Assembly: GCA_934613645.1 (NCBI GenBank)
Contig: CAKTTC010000021.1
Span: 1-15,375 of the forward strand
Direction: 5' to 3'
DNA: 15,375 bases
Origin: an uncultured Opitutales bacterium
GTDB lineage: Bacteria > Verrucomicrobiota > Verrucomicrobiia > Opitutales > Intestinicryptomonadaceae
This document shows, in pieces, positions 6,165 through 13,607 of this stretch (the stretch's first letter is position 1; each line of letters starts with the position of its first letter). The position numbers and the translations under genes were made by a program. Under the pieces are notes generated by a model. That model made no database searches, had not been told where the DNA came from, and saw only the letters and a list, made by a program, of their open reading frames with translations.

Positions 6165-8102
6165 ATGAAAAAATATCTGTCTATATTGATGTGTCTTTCC
6201 GCGTTTGCGGCTGTCGGGGCGGACTCCGACTCGATTTTTGCCGACGCGCAAAAGTATGAATTGTCGAGAAAAGACCTGCCTACGGGAGCGAAGGAATTTT
6301 CCGTCGAGCTGCCCAAGCCCGCAAACAGCACTGTAATAAACGCCGCCGATTTCGGCTTGAACGAGTCCATCACAAACGCTGCCACCGTTCTCAACAAGGC
6401 TATTGCCGAATGCAGGCGGACGGGGGCGTCGAAGCTTGTCGTTCCCAAGGGAACGTATAAAATTTTCGAGGAGGTTGCCGTAAACTTCGAGGGCTTGAAG
6501 GATTTTACTTTCGACGGCGGAGGCTCCACGTTCGTTTTCAAAAAGAAGAAGACAAACAATTTCAATTTCACAAACTGCGAGCGCGTGAAATTCGAAAACT
6601 TCAACGTCGATTGGGATTGGGCTACCGATCCCCTCGCAAGCTTGGTCGAAGTTGTGGGCGCGAATTTTGCCGAGCGCGAAAACACGTATGTAGATTTCAA
6701 ATTTGTAGACTACCCCGACGGCTTCCCGAACAAGAACTCGCACATGGTTTGCGTGTCGGCATACGACACCAAAGCCGACTGTGTGGGTTCGGATTACGGC
6801 ACGCACAACTGGTTCAACAATCCGCGCGGGGCGCAGGTAAAAGAGCGCATGCAGTGGCTCAAGCCCGACGTTTTGCGCATCTACGCGCCCGCCCCGAAGT
6901 CAATCCGCTGGACAAACTACCAAAAGTTTGCGGAGTTCGAAAAGGGAATGAAGCTGAGAATGCAGCACTACTACTACCATATGAACAATATGGTTTTTGT
7001 GGGCAATGTTAACTTGACAATGCAAAACGTAAACGTCTATTCCTGCGCGGGGCACTGCTTCTATTTCCCCGCAAGCAAAACGCAGAAATACCTCCAGTTT
7101 ATAAACACCAACATAAAACGCCCCGAGGGCGTCGCGGGGCGCGCCATAACGTGCACCGCCGACCACTTCCACATGAAGGGAATGGCGGGGTTTGTAAAGA
7201 TTATCGACTGCGAGTTCGGGCTGGGCGCGGACGACTGCATCAATATCCACAACAACGCGCGCCACGCAAAGCGCAAGACCGACAATTCCGTTTTGGGCGA
7301 CAGGCTCGTGGGGGTTGTCGGCGACACCGCCGAATTCCGCAATCCCGATTTTTCGCCCGCAAATCTTACCGCGAAGATTGTGGAAATGCGGAAAATCAAA
7401 GCGGGCGAGTGGGAGATTTTCTTCGACAAAAAAATCCCGCCCGCCTTCGACGAATCGGGCTACTTCATTCTCTTTAACCGCGAATACAACACGCACAACA
7501 TCATAATCAGAAACTGCAAATTCTGGGGCAACCGCGCCCGCGGCGTGATTTTTCAGGCGTTCGACATCACAATGGAAAACTGCACCGTCTACCACAACGA
7601 ATCGAACGCGATGAAAATAAACTCGGGCTACAATCCCGGAAAGTGGACTGAGGGGCAGGGCGCGCGCAACATAGTTGTCCGCAACTGCGTGTTTGAAGCA
7701 CCAAACTCAACCCCCTCCAACAAGGACGGCGACAACGTTTCGGCAATAACGATAGCAATCTACACAAAACGCACGCAGTTCCCCGGCTTGCGCGACATTC
7801 TCTTTGAAAACAACAAGTTCGTCGACACTTTCGGACGCACTCTCGACTTGGCTTCGTGCAAGAACGTAGTGTTTGCGGGCAACACTTTCGAGCAGAAAAC
7901 GAGGCGCAAAAACGAACGTCCCGACCGCTCGGAAATAAAGATTGAAAAGGCGTCGGACGTGAAGTTTGTAAACAACGTCTTTTACGAAAACGACTTCAGC
8001 GCGCCCACGATTAAAATCGACAAGGCAACCACCTCGAACATAGTAGTTCGCGGGAACAGGCTTGTAAAGCGCAACTGGCTCGAGCGGCTGTTCGCCGACT
8101 GA
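6165..8102 (+). CDS. Secreted parallel beta-helix protein, GH110/GH28-like glycosidase candidate
   Basis: The 645-residue protein begins with a Sec signal peptide (MKKYLSILMCLSAFAAVGA, cleavage near residue 19). Residues 57-100 carry the usual opening of pectate-lyase-fold proteins: INAADFGL, a helix, then LVVPKGTYKI. Many short N-x-x-F/V-x-N beta-helix turns follow to the end, such as NIIIRNCKFWGN and NVVFAGNTFEQ. The centre holds ADHFHMKG (332-339) and GADDCINIH (354-362), which resemble the paired Asp motifs of GH110 alpha-galactosidases. GH28 polygalacturonases share a DDC motif, but their NTDG and GHG motifs are absent. Asp333, Asp356 and Asp357 are candidate catalytic residues. Its tandem position after the GH106-like lipoprotein suggests both act on the same polysaccharide. 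The fold is clear; the exact activity is not. Confidence 0.75.
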   Translation: MKKYLSILMCLSAFAAVGADSDSIFADAQKYELSRKDLPTGAKEFSVELPKPANSTVINAADFGLNESITNAATVLNKAIAECRRTGASKLVVPKGTYKIFEEVAVNFEGLKDFTFDGGGSTFVFKKKKTNNFNFTNCERVKFENFNVDWDWATDPLASLVEVVGANFAERENTYVDFKFVDYPDGFPNKNSHMVCVSAYDTKADCVGSDYGTHNWFNNPRGAQVKERMQWLKPDVLRIYAPAPKSIRWTNYQKFAEFEKGMKLRMQHYYYHMNNMVFVGNVNLTMQNVNVYSCAGHCFYFPASKTQKYLQFINTNIKRPEGVAGRAITCTADHFHMKGMAGFVKIIDCEFGLGADDCINIHNNARHAKRKTDNSVLGDRLVGVVGDTAEFRNPDFSPANLTAKIVEMRKIKAGEWEIFFDKKIPPAFDESGYFILFNREYNTHNIIIRNCKFWGNRARGVIFQAFDITMENCTVYHNESNAMKINSGYNPGKWTEGQGARNIVVRNCVFEAPNSTPSNKDGDNVSAITIAIYTKRTQFPGLRDILFENNKFVDTFGRTLDLASCKNVVFAGNTFEQKTRRKNERPDRSEIKIEKASDVKFVNNVFYENDFSAPTIKIDKATTSNIVVRGNRLVKRNWLERLFAD

Positions 8103-8146
8103 TTGGTTGCGGCTCGGCATTGCGGCAGGCGACCTCTTGAGGACGC

Positions 8147-8184
8147 AAAAAAACGGGGCAACCGCAGAGGTTGTCCCGCTTTTG
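8147..8184. terminator. Bidirectional terminator between convergent genes
   Basis: A 10-bp stem with one G-U pair (8154-8163 with 8169-8178) and a GCAGA loop is flanked by seven A residues on the left and CTTTTGTTTT on the right. It therefore gives a U-tract on both strands. It sits between the beta-helix gene and the reverse-strand gene that ends at 8196, and can serve both. Confidence 0.85.
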
Positions 8185-8195
8185 TTTTCAATCGG

Positions 8196-9833
8196 TTATT
8201 CCGATTTCTGTTCGCTTTCGGCAGATTGCTCGGCAGCCTGTTCGGGTTGCGCGGGCTGCTCTGCGGGAGCTTCGGATTCTTCCGCCGCAGCCTCCTGCGC
8301 TTCTGATTCCGCAACTGCGGGTTCGTCGGCCGCCGCTTCGGGAGCGGGCGCGGAGGGTTCGTCGTCGGCTTTTGCCTCGGGCTGTGCGGTTTTGTCTTTG
8401 GGCTTGGGCATATACGGGTTTGCCTGCAATGTGCCGTCGGCGTATTCAACAACATAGCCTTCGGAAATCAGCCACATAAGCTCGCTGTAAACGGCGTTGA
8501 GCTGCTGTTTCTGCTCTTCCGTGAACGATTCGGGAGCTGCGGGTGCGGGGCGTTGCGCGCCTTCGGCGTCGATGGGCTGCTTCGGCTCTTCCGCGGCTTG
8601 GACTTCCACGCCAAGAATCTTGAACGGGGCTTCCGAAATTTTTACCGACGGGTTAAGCAGCAGGAAGTCGAAAATTTTCTGCGGCAATTCCGCCAGCGTT
8701 TCGCCTTCGGTAAGGAACTTTCTCTTGACCAGCGACACAAACGCAAACCCCTTGCTGCCGCGCTTGTAGACCGACAGCCCGCAGCGGCGCAATTTGCCGC
8801 GCATATTGTTTGCCGTGTTTATCGGGAAGCGTTTTTCCTTGCGGACAGTCTCCTCAATGTTTCTGCGGATTCTGCCGAAGGGCATAAATTCGATGTTGGC
8901 AAGGCTCATTCTGACTTGTTCGTAGACCTTGACGAGTTCCCCCTCCTTCTTGGTTGCGATAAACGCCTTGGCGGCGTCGGAGGTCTCGAAAAATTCGGGG
9001 TCGCCCTCGGCGGGTTCTTTGAGCTTGTAGACCGTCTTGGTCTTCATCTTCTCGAGCCACTCGTTGACCGCCTCTTCGCCTTTGACCGACTCAATCGTTT
9101 TCAGGAAGTCGCCGAAAGACATTTTCGGGAAGCGGTTTTTGTGGTATTCGCGGACGAATTCGTTGTATTTGTGCCAGTTCGGCGCGCCGAGCAGGTCGCC
9201 CGAAAGCGTGCACTTGTTGACAACAAGGAACGTGCCCTTGGGCGGTTCGGCTTCGATTTGTTCGGTCGCGAACATTTCCTTGAGGTAGTATTCCTCCGCC
9301 GCGTTCTTTGCCGACTGTTCGTCTTCGAACGGAATGTTGAGCGGCTGCGCGCAGAAAAGCGGCTTTACGATGTTGTCGGAATCGGGCAGATTCTTGGCAA
9401 GCACCACCATTCTTTCGCGCTTTTCAAGCACAAGCTGGGCTATTTCGAAGAGCTGGTATGTTCTTTTTGACTCTTTTATAATGTCGCAAAGCTTGTTGAA
9501 CGGGGCGTCTTCGGGGAAAATCTGAACGTCCATCGTGAAAGAGAACGGGGCTTGCGGACGCTTTTTGTCGAAATGCTTCTGCTTTTTGTTGAAGGGCTTT
9601 TTGCCTGAAAACTGTTTCTGTGCGCCGTCGCCGTTTTCGAACTTCGGGCGGCGTTTTTGGCGGAATTCGCCGTCGGACGGCTTTTTGTTGAAATGCTTTT
9701 TGAAGTTGCCTCTGGGGGCGAACGTGCGCGTCGGCTCTATCTTCGAGCTGGGTGTCCAAGCCGTTTGGAATTCGATGTTGGACAGTTCGCTCAAATCGAC
9801 TTCGTTTGTGTTGTTTTTTGTGTCTTCTGGCAT
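8196..9833 (-). CDS. Conserved-looking protein of unknown function with basic N-tail and acidic C-tail
   Basis: The 545-residue product has no signal peptide or membrane segment, so it is probably cytoplasmic. Residues 40-95 are basic and disordered-looking, with repeated FNKK/FDKK units. A folded core runs from about 97 to 440. It opens PFSFTMDVQIFPEDAPF and includes segments such as YQLFEIAQLVLEKRERMVV and GKLRRCGLSVYKRGSKGF. The last 65 or so residues are an Ala/Glu/Pro-rich acidic tail. I associate this architecture with proteins of unknown function in Opitutae-type Verrucomicrobiota, but cannot name a domain. The basic tail would suit nucleic-acid or ribosome contact; this is inference. 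The ATG at 9833 follows seven A residues with no Shine-Dalgarno. A short hairpin with a T-run lies in the leader. It is monocistronic by position. Confidence 0.85.
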   Translation of the reverse strand: MPEDTKNNTNEVDLSELSNIEFQTAWTPSSKIEPTRTFAPRGNFKKHFNKKPSDGEFRQKRRPKFENGDGAQKQFSGKKPFNKKQKHFDKKRPQAPFSFTMDVQIFPEDAPFNKLCDIIKESKRTYQLFEIAQLVLEKRERMVVLAKNLPDSDNIVKPLFCAQPLNIPFEDEQSAKNAAEEYYLKEMFATEQIEAEPPKGTFLVVNKCTLSGDLLGAPNWHKYNEFVREYHKNRFPKMSFGDFLKTIESVKGEEAVNEWLEKMKTKTVYKLKEPAEGDPEFFETSDAAKAFIATKKEGELVKVYEQVRMSLANIEFMPFGRIRRNIEETVRKEKRFPINTANNMRGKLRRCGLSVYKRGSKGFAFVSLVKRKFLTEGETLAELPQKIFDFLLLNPSVKISEAPFKILGVEVQAAEEPKQPIDAEGAQRPAPAAPESFTEEQKQQLNAVYSELMWLISEGYVVEYADGTLQANPYMPKPKDKTAQPEAKADDEPSAPAPEAAADEPAVAESEAQEAAAEESEAPAEQPAQPEQAAEQSAESEQKSE

Positions 9834-9856
9834 TTTTTTTCGGTTTTTTGTTGGTT

Positions 9857-9878
9857 AAAAAAGCAGGGTTTCGACCCT
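9857..9878 (-). terminator. Short hairpin plus T-run in the leader of the 545-residue protein gene
   Basis: On the reverse strand AGGGT-CGAA-ACCCT (9878-9865) is followed after two bases by six T residues, ending 23 nt before the ATG at 9833. The stem is only 5 bp. It could be a weak terminator or attenuator for the gene, the end of an upstream transcript, or chance. Confidence 0.3.
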
Positions 9879-9971
9879 CGGCCAAAACCTTACTGAAATT
9901 ATGGGCATCTATTAAAATGACTTTTTAAGTTAAATCAATTTCTTTTTTCTCGATATTTATGGAAAAAAAGC

Positions 9972-10000
9972 TTGATTTTTGAAAAATCAAAAACAATAAT
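9972..10000 (+). promoter_or_regulatory. Candidate promoter overlapping a 19-bp palindrome
   Basis: TTGATT (9972-9977) and AATAAT (9995-10000) are separated by exactly 17 bp, which fits a housekeeping promoter with a leader of about 50 nt before the ATG at 10057. The -35 box is the left end of a perfect palindrome, TTGATTTTT-G-AAAAATCAA (9972-9990), which could be a repressor-binding site or simply a hairpin. Confidence 0.45.
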
Positions 10001-10056
10001 AACGCTCAATTAAAGGTTCATCATAATACTTTAACCAACAAAAACAGGTAATCACT

Positions 10057-10788
10057 ATGAAAATTGCAAGATATGCTTTATTTATCGCGGCGGCTTCGGT
10101 TGCCGGCGTTGCGTTCGCCCAAACGGCTCCCCAGAATGCGGCTCCCACACAGGCTTCGCAGCAGACAGCCCAGAAAGACGGAGACTTTGCAGTAAAAGCT
10201 TCCGTTAACGACGGCGTTATTACTTTGTCCGTTTCGGGTAAGGCGGGCGCGTTGGATTCCGCTTCCGATTCCCTCAAGAAGGCTGTTGCGGCCGCTTTGA
10301 GACAGGCCGGCGTGCGTTCGAACATCGCCAAGGCTTTGGAAGCTACAATGGCGAACATCAAGGCCTATCTTTCCGACCCGAACGCCCCCGCTAAGGGCGA
10401 CATCACTGTAAACGTTGTTCTCGAGCCCAAGCTTGACACGAACGAAATCGTCACGAAAGCCGAAGTTTTCGTAGCGGGCGAAAAGTTCTCCGCCAACACG
10501 AATTCGAAGTTTGCTGACGACGGCAGCGTTTCCACAACGGGTAGCGTTTCCAAGGTTGCCGAAAACGGCACTTCGCAGGACTTCTCCGTAAACACGGAAA
10601 TTTCCTCCAACGGCGACATCACAGTTAAGGACGCTGCGGGCAGCACGGTTGCGATTTCCCGCACGGAAGCCGCTCAGGGTTCTTCCAACCTCGTAAGCTC
10701 TAACCTCGTTCCCAACGAAGTGGGCGGCGGTGCTTCCAACAGCGAAGTTATTCCGGATAACACGGTTGTAACTTCCGCCAACAACTAA
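10057..10788 (+). CDS. Small secreted protein of unknown function
   Basis: The 243-residue product has a clear Sec signal peptide (MKIARYALFIAAASVAGVAFA, cleaved before Gln22), then a Gln/Ala/Pro-rich linker to about residue 40. The mature part holds a helical Ala-rich stretch (about 65-108) and a beta-rich Ser/Thr/Asn/Gly region, with the last 40 residues Ser/Asn-rich. There are no Cys residues, lipobox or membrane anchor, so it is periplasmic or exported. It has an AGG Shine-Dalgarno about 8 nt before the ATG, its own promoter candidate and a strong terminator. Ser codons are mostly TCC (about 16 TCC to 6 TCG by hand count), whereas neighbouring genes favour TCG. This fits strong expression of a single-gene unit. 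I recognise no family. Confidence 0.85.
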   Translation: MKIARYALFIAAASVAGVAFAQTAPQNAAPTQASQQTAQKDGDFAVKASVNDGVITLSVSGKAGALDSASDSLKKAVAAALRQAGVRSNIAKALEATMANIKAYLSDPNAPAKGDITVNVVLEPKLDTNEIVTKAEVFVAGEKFSANTNSKFADDGSVSTTGSVSKVAENGTSQDFSVNTEISSNGDITVKDAAGSTVAISRTEAAQGSSNLVSSNLVPNEVGGGASNSEVIPDNTVVTSANN

Positions 10789-10802
10789 TTTGGACAATTT
10801 CG

Positions 10803-10833
10803 AAAAAGCCGACGAACTCGTCGGCTTTTTTTT
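10803..10833 (+). terminator. Rho-independent terminator of the small secreted protein gene
   Basis: AAAAAGCCGAC pairs with GTCGGCTTTTT across a GAACTC loop, and the T-run continues to eight residues. It begins 15 bp after the stop codon. It separates this gene from the chemoreceptor-like gene beyond. Confidence 0.92.
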
Positions 10834-10893
10834 GTGCCCCTACAAAACCTTTTTTTGTTGATTAAATCTTCCCGCAAAAGTAGCGTTTCAACG

Positions 10894-12771
10894 ATGAGTA
10901 TTTATAAGACGATAAAAGCCAAGCTTGCGTATTTGGTAGTTGTTTCGGTTTTGGCTACGGCTCTTCCGTGCTTTTACGTTTACAATTCGTTTTCGCGCAG
11001 GAACGACAAATGCGAAAACCAGATTGTGGCGGTGAAGTTGCTCGACGCCGTTGCGGAGTTTGCAAATTGCGTCTACCTAAAAGACAACAAGCTTCCGTTC
11101 GACAATTCCAAAATGCGCAATGCGGCGGCGCAGTTGTCGGGGTATTACGAATCGTTTTCGTCGAAAAACACGAAAGTAAAATCGCTCTTTTCGCAGTCGG
11201 CATTGGGGACGTTTCAGCAGCGCAAAATGCGCCCGAATGTGGTAACCGAAATGGCGGGCATAATTACGGAGCGCGCGTCGCTTTTTTCCGACTCCCGCAC
11301 GGGGGTGAGGGTTTTGATGGAAACTTCGGGCGCGGCGTTGCCGTCGGTCTTCTCCGATACTGTTGCGTTGCGCTCGTTTTTGGCTTGGCTTTTTGCCGAA
11401 AACAAATCGGCGTCGGAGGCATCGGGGCTGTTCTCCAGAATATCGATACAGACCCGCGCAATGAACTACCGCTTGGGCAACACGCCTACTGCCGACGACT
11501 ACAAAATAGACTCCGAAATATTCGAAAAAACCAACAAACTAAACGCCGTAATAACGCGTATGGAACGCCTGCTTGCGGGCTATGCGCAGGGCGTTTCCAC
11601 GCGCGAGCAAATACTCGCGGAGGTTGACTCGTTTGAGTCGGCGATTTTTGAAATGTGGGTTTTGGCAAACAAGAATCTTTCGGAAATGTTGCGCTACAAA
11701 CAGACGTTGCAGGCGGAGGCGCAGACGGCTTTCTGGGGGCAATTCGCGGTTTGGTTGCTGCTTATTCTTGCGGCGGCGGGGTTTATTTACGCTTCTATTG
11801 TCCGCGGAATTTCGCGCGTTTCGGAGATTGTTTCGCTTGCGGCGTCGGGCAACGTAGGCGGCGCGCGCGAGGTCTACGAAACGGCTTCGAAATCGTCTTT
11901 CGGCGAAATCAACGACGGCCTTTCCGCGCTGGTAAACTACATGGGCGGGCTGATTGAAATAAGCGAAAACATCGCCAAAATTTCCAACCGCCTCAGCCTT
12001 ATGCTCAAGGGTATGGAGGCCACTAAAACCCCGCTGTTCATTGCAATCAAGGACACTTTTGCCGCCGCCAACAAACAGATAAAAGGCGACTACGACTTCG
12101 TAATTCAGGAAACGCAAAAGCTCGGCGACTGTTCGGTTGTCGTTTCCGAAATCGAAAAAAACCTCAAGAACGCGCGCAAATCAATCGCGCTTTTCAGGGA
12201 GAATATGGAGTCGATTTCGGGCGTTTCCAATTCAGTTTCCGAAAAGCTTGCCGAGTGCCGCGCGGTGTTCGGCAAGGTCGCGGCGGTGTCGGAGGCGTTC
12301 TCCGACGCGGCCGACAAGCTCAATTTGCTCGGGCTTAATCTTTCGGTGATTGCAAGCAAGCTCGGCGACAACTCCGACGGCGTTGAGACGCTCGCGGCGC
12401 AAATCCGCGTTGTTTCGCGCCAAATAGCGGTGTCGGTTATGGATATGGGCTACGCCGAGACTGCAATTTCGCGCATAATTTCTGAAACGCAGTCGGACAT
12501 TATGCAGATTATCAAAAGCGGCGACTCCTGCGCGGGGCACTCGCGCGAGGCCGACGCGCTTTCGGGAACGTCGTGGGTGTCGGTTTCGGGCGTGGGGACT
12601 GTCGTGGCGTCGGTGTTCTCGTCGCTGCGCGGCAAAATTTCGCCCGCATACGACTTCGATATGTCGGTGCAGGACTTGGACGACATCAAAGACTCCATTT
12701 CCGATATGTCGCAAATCGTAAAAAAAGCGTCCGAAAACGTGGACGCTTTGCGTTCGAAAATCGGGCGATAG
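10894..12771 (+). CDS. Chemoreceptor-like membrane protein with a degenerate signalling tip
   Basis: Using ATG 10894 the protein has 625 residues. An in-frame GTG at 10834 lies against the preceding terminator T-run and is rejected. The layout is that of a methyl-accepting chemotaxis protein. There is a first membrane helix at about 10-31, a periplasmic helical region at about 35-280 and a second membrane helix at about 281-303. A HAMP-like stretch follows (about 304-352), then a long cytoplasmic coiled coil. Residues 475-511 align without gaps to the conserved hairpin of MCPs. LNLLGLNLSVIASKLGD matches the position of the usual INLLALNAAIEAARAGE, and GVETLAAQIRVVS that of GFAVVADEIRKLA. Most CheA/CheW-contact residues are changed. 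It probably senses something outside the membrane but may not signal through canonical CheA. The gene converges on a HIT gene with a 1-bp gap. Confidence 0.75.
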   Translation: MSIYKTIKAKLAYLVVVSVLATALPCFYVYNSFSRRNDKCENQIVAVKLLDAVAEFANCVYLKDNKLPFDNSKMRNAAAQLSGYYESFSSKNTKVKSLFSQSALGTFQQRKMRPNVVTEMAGIITERASLFSDSRTGVRVLMETSGAALPSVFSDTVALRSFLAWLFAENKSASEASGLFSRISIQTRAMNYRLGNTPTADDYKIDSEIFEKTNKLNAVITRMERLLAGYAQGVSTREQILAEVDSFESAIFEMWVLANKNLSEMLRYKQTLQAEAQTAFWGQFAVWLLLILAAAGFIYASIVRGISRVSEIVSLAASGNVGGAREVYETASKSSFGEINDGLSALVNYMGGLIEISENIAKISNRLSLMLKGMEATKTPLFIAIKDTFAAANKQIKGDYDFVIQETQKLGDCSVVVSEIEKNLKNARKSIALFRENMESISGVSNSVSEKLAECRAVFGKVAAVSEAFSDAADKLNLLGLNLSVIASKLGDNSDGVETLAAQIRVVSRQIAVSVMDMGYAETAISRIISETQSDIMQIIKSGDSCAGHSREADALSGTSWVSVSGVGTVVASVFSSLRGKISPAYDFDMSVQDLDDIKDSISDMSQIVKKASENVDALRSKIGR

Positions 12772-12772
12772 C

Positions 12773-13111
12773 TCAGCAGGGCGGCCAGCCGAGCTGCTTG
12801 CCGCCGAGAATGTGTATGTGCATGTGCGGAACGGTTTCGCCGGCGTCTTTGCCGTTGTTTATCACAACTCTGAAGCCGTTTTTCAGTCCGCATTTTTCGG
12901 CAACTTTCGGGGCTGCCAAAAGCAGGTGCGCCAGAATGTCGGCGTCGGCTTCGCCCGCCTGCGAAAGCCGCTCGATTGGCTTGACGGGGAAGAGCAGAAC
13001 GTGGACGGGAGCCTGCGGGTTGATGTCGTTTATGGCGGCGCAATAGTCGTCTTGGTAGACGATTTTCGACGGAATTTCGCCCGCCAGAATTTTCTGGAAT
13101 AAAGTTTTCAT
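12773..13111 (-). CDS. HIT-family (histidine triad) nucleotide-binding hydrolase
   Basis: The 112-residue protein matches the HINT branch of HIT proteins in length and order. It begins MKTLFQKILAGEIPSKIVY, has NDINPQAPVHVLLFPVKPI at about 28-46, RVVINNGKDAGETVPH at 81-96, and the triad HMHIHILGG with His96, His98 and His100. HINT enzymes hydrolyse nucleoside phosphoramidates such as aminoacyl-adenylates in the cytoplasm; the physiological substrate is usually unclear. Longer in-frame starts would extend into the upstream gene and are rejected because homologues start at this MKTLFQKI. It is the last gene of a reverse-strand operon after the exonuclease and the 154-residue protein, 31 bp from the latter. 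No terminator lies between it and the convergent gene ending at 12771. Confidence 0.95.
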   Translation of the reverse strand: MKTLFQKILAGEIPSKIVYQDDYCAAINDINPQAPVHVLLFPVKPIERLSQAGEADADILAHLLLAAPKVAEKCGLKNGFRVVINNGKDAGETVPHMHIHILGGKQLGWPPC

Positions 13112-13142
13112 ACCGCCGATTTTTTCAGGACGCCGCGTTTTT

Positions 13143-13607
13143 TCAAATAAAAAAAACTTTGAGGGCGGGAAAAGTTTTGCGGTATCCCGAAATGAAATCT
13201 TCAACAAATTCAAAGTCGGCCGCCTGTTCAAGCGCGAGCTTTTTCGTGCGGCGTCGGCCGCGCGGCGTCTGTGAAAGGCCGTTGACAACCAGCACCGCCT
13301 GCGGGTAGCCCGAAAGCCGTTTTGCGGCGGCGGCAAGTTCGGGCATTGCAAAAAGCGGCGCAAAGTGTCCGTCGGAAAAATCCAAAAACTCCATTTTCGC
13401 GTCGGGGTTGTAGACCGCCATAATCCGCTTTGCAAACTCCGCAAGCGAAACGTTTGTGCCGTCTTTGAGCGCGGAACGCACTCCGCCCGTTGCAAGCGCG
13501 TAGGTCTCGCGCCCCAGCGGCGAAGTTCCCGCAAGCAGCGCGTTCAAAAGCAGGTATTTTTCGGCTGTGGCGGCGGGCGGTGTCGGGGTGTCGGGGCGTG
13601 TTGTCAT
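13143..13607 (-). CDS. Protein of unknown function coupled to the DEDDh exonuclease gene
   Basis: The 154-residue product starts at ATG 13607, which overlaps the exonuclease stop codon as ATGA. This suggests translational coupling, and there is no separate ribosome-binding site. The first 14 residues are Pro/Thr-rich and likely disordered; the rest looks like a mixed alpha/beta domain. Visible segments are EKYLLLNALLAGTSPLGRE, SLAEFAKRIMAVYNP, EFLDFSDGHFAPLF, QAVLVVNG and a basic patch RGRRRTKK at about 116-123. The patch could touch nucleic acid, which would suit its partner, but that is inference. No signal peptide or membrane segment is present. I do not recognise the family. Confidence 0.85.
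   Translation of the reverse strand: MTTRPDTPTPPAATAEKYLLLNALLAGTSPLGRETYALATGGVRSALKDGTNVSLAEFAKRIMAVYNPDAKMEFLDFSDGHFAPLFAMPELAAAAKRLSGYPQAVLVVNGLSQTPRGRRRTKKLALEQAADFEFVEDFISGYRKTFPALKVFFI

Noticed and set aside
9709..9718. 10-base match (CCTCTGGGGG) to the start of CRISPR spacer 2
   Set aside because: Identity stops after 10 bases, which is expected by chance; it is not a self-targeting protospacer.
10834..10893. GTG start extending the chemoreceptor-like protein by 20 residues
   Set aside because: The GTG directly abuts the T-run of the preceding terminator, and the first membrane helix fits the ATG at 10894.
13112..13534. N-terminal extension of the HIT protein frame
   Set aside because: The extension is Arg-rich and overlaps the 154-residue gene; the HIT family starts at the MKTLFQKI at 13111.
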